From: Clostridiales bacterium
Lineage (GTDB): Bacteria > Bacillota > Clostridia > Saccharofermentanales > Saccharofermentanaceae
Direction of reading: 5' to 3'
Length of the DNA: 64,000 bases
Assembly (NCBI GenBank): GCA_017962145.1
Contig: JAGCVX010000007.1
Location: forward strand, 1 to 64,000
Shown here piece after piece: positions 63,579-64,000 of this stretch. Under the pieces are notes generated by a model. The model saw nothing but the letters and a program-made list of their open reading frames with translations, ran no database searches and was not told where the DNA came from. The translations under genes and the position numbers were made by a program. Within the stretch, counting starts at the first letter, position 1; the number at the start of each line of letters is the position of its first letter.

Positions 63579-64000
63579 ATGAAACTGAATCTGTACGAAG
63601 ATAAGAATAATATGAATGAGCACGTGGACGTATATTACGCAAATATGCGTCCCGTGATCCGTCAGATCATCGACTCGGTCAACAAGGACCGCCCGACACT
63701 TTCCGGACGGCCGGCCGACGAGGATCTCGATGACGGCGAAGAGATGATCCTCGATCCTTCTGAGATCTATTACCTGGATCACATCGAAAGAAAGCTTTTC
63801 GCATATACGAAAGACGGCGTGTTCCGCATCATGAACACCCTGGCCTCATGCGAGGAGATGCTCTGGACCTACGGCTTCGTCCGTGTCTCCAAGTCCAACC
63901 TGATCAATATCTACAAGATCCGCCAGCTCAAGCCCGATCTCAACATGAAGGTCTACGCGTCCTTCGATAACGGCGAGCGGATCTGCATCAACCGAAGCTA
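63579..64000 (+). CDS. LytTR-domain regulator (C-terminal end outside window)
   Basis: An ATG at 63579 opens a frame that runs to the window edge. The first 60 residues are a charged linker without a receiver domain. From about residue 60 a LytTR domain starts: MILDPSEIYYLDHIERKLFA and then FVRVSKSNLINIYKIRQLK, the conserved strand pattern. Single-domain LytTR regulators usually work with a partner membrane protein of the DUF3021 type encoded next door; that gene would lie outside the window. It follows the hydrolase gene by 3 bp. Confidence 0.85.
   Translation, partial: MKLNLYEDKNNMNEHVDVYYANMRPVIRQIIDSVNKDRPTLSGRPADEDLDDGEEMILDPSEIYYLDHIERKLFAYTKDGVFRIMNTLASCEEMLWTYGFVRVSKSNLINIYKIRQLKPDLNMKVYASFDNGERICINRS

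Overview
The window is chromosomal DNA of moderate G+C, with dense gene packing, strong Shine-Dalgarno sites and TTGACA/TATAAT-type promoters. The content fits a Gram-positive anaerobic clostridial bacterium (Bacillota, Clostridia): butyrate kinase and phosphotransacetylase, an oxygen-labile Fe-S hydro-lyase, LarB/LarC, lipoproteins with Ser/Thr/Glu-rich linkers, an SLH-like surface protein and DUF4214 secreted proteins. A gut or rumen relative of Oscillospirales/Saccharofermentanales is an inference. No rRNA, tRNA, CRISPR array or intact insertion sequence was seen.

Layout. 1-2.3 kb: a secreted heparinase II/III-like polysaccharide lyase with a DUF4214 tail, cut by the window edge. 2.9-6 kb: an alpha/beta hydrolase - TetR regulator - membrane protein operon with two operators on its own promoter. 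6-10.4 kb: methyltransferase, GH39 glycosidase, AraC/GyrI-like regulator, GNAT protein. 10.5-18.3 kb: NUDIX hydrolase, then an operon of M13 peptidase lipoprotein, FtsX/MacB-type ABC permease, ABC ATPase, LytTR response regulator and GHKL kinase. 18.4-24.2 kb: a lipoprotein, a permuted papain-like (YiiX-type) enzyme, an XRE regulator and an ABC exporter. 24.2-27.1 kb: three 62-bp hairpin repeats, then an LRR/SLH-like/DUF4214 surface protein.

27.3-35.1 kb is a cyclic-di-GMP and surface block: a membrane diguanylate cyclase, and an operon of FIST-EAL protein, LacI-like ligand sensor without HTH, GGDEF protein and polysaccharide deacetylase. 35.2-38.4 kb: a second MacB-type ABC system with a palindromic operator. 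39-46 kb: lipoprotein, buk-pta, a phosphodiesterase, two small membrane proteins, larB-larC. 45.9-52.7 kb: membrane-anchored esterase, tartrate dehydratase/fumarase subunits, a PS-10-like peptidase and an orphan solute-binding protein.

52.8-56.6 kb: a second XRE regulator, paralogous to the first, followed by a visibly AT-rich island of five small genes of unknown function (one DUF4417-like) driven by a near-consensus promoter and carrying two strong RNA hairpins. This is the best candidate for an undescribed, horizontally acquired system. 56.7-64 kb: membrane protein, HerA-like ATPase, a third MacB-type ABC system, an alpha/beta hydrolase and a truncated LytTR regulator.

Overall, most of the window is devoted to cell-surface work (lipoproteins, peptidases, envelope ABC systems, polysaccharide enzymes) and its regulation by one-component, two-component and cyclic-di-GMP signalling. 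The fermentation and cofactor genes at 40-48 kb are the main metabolic block.
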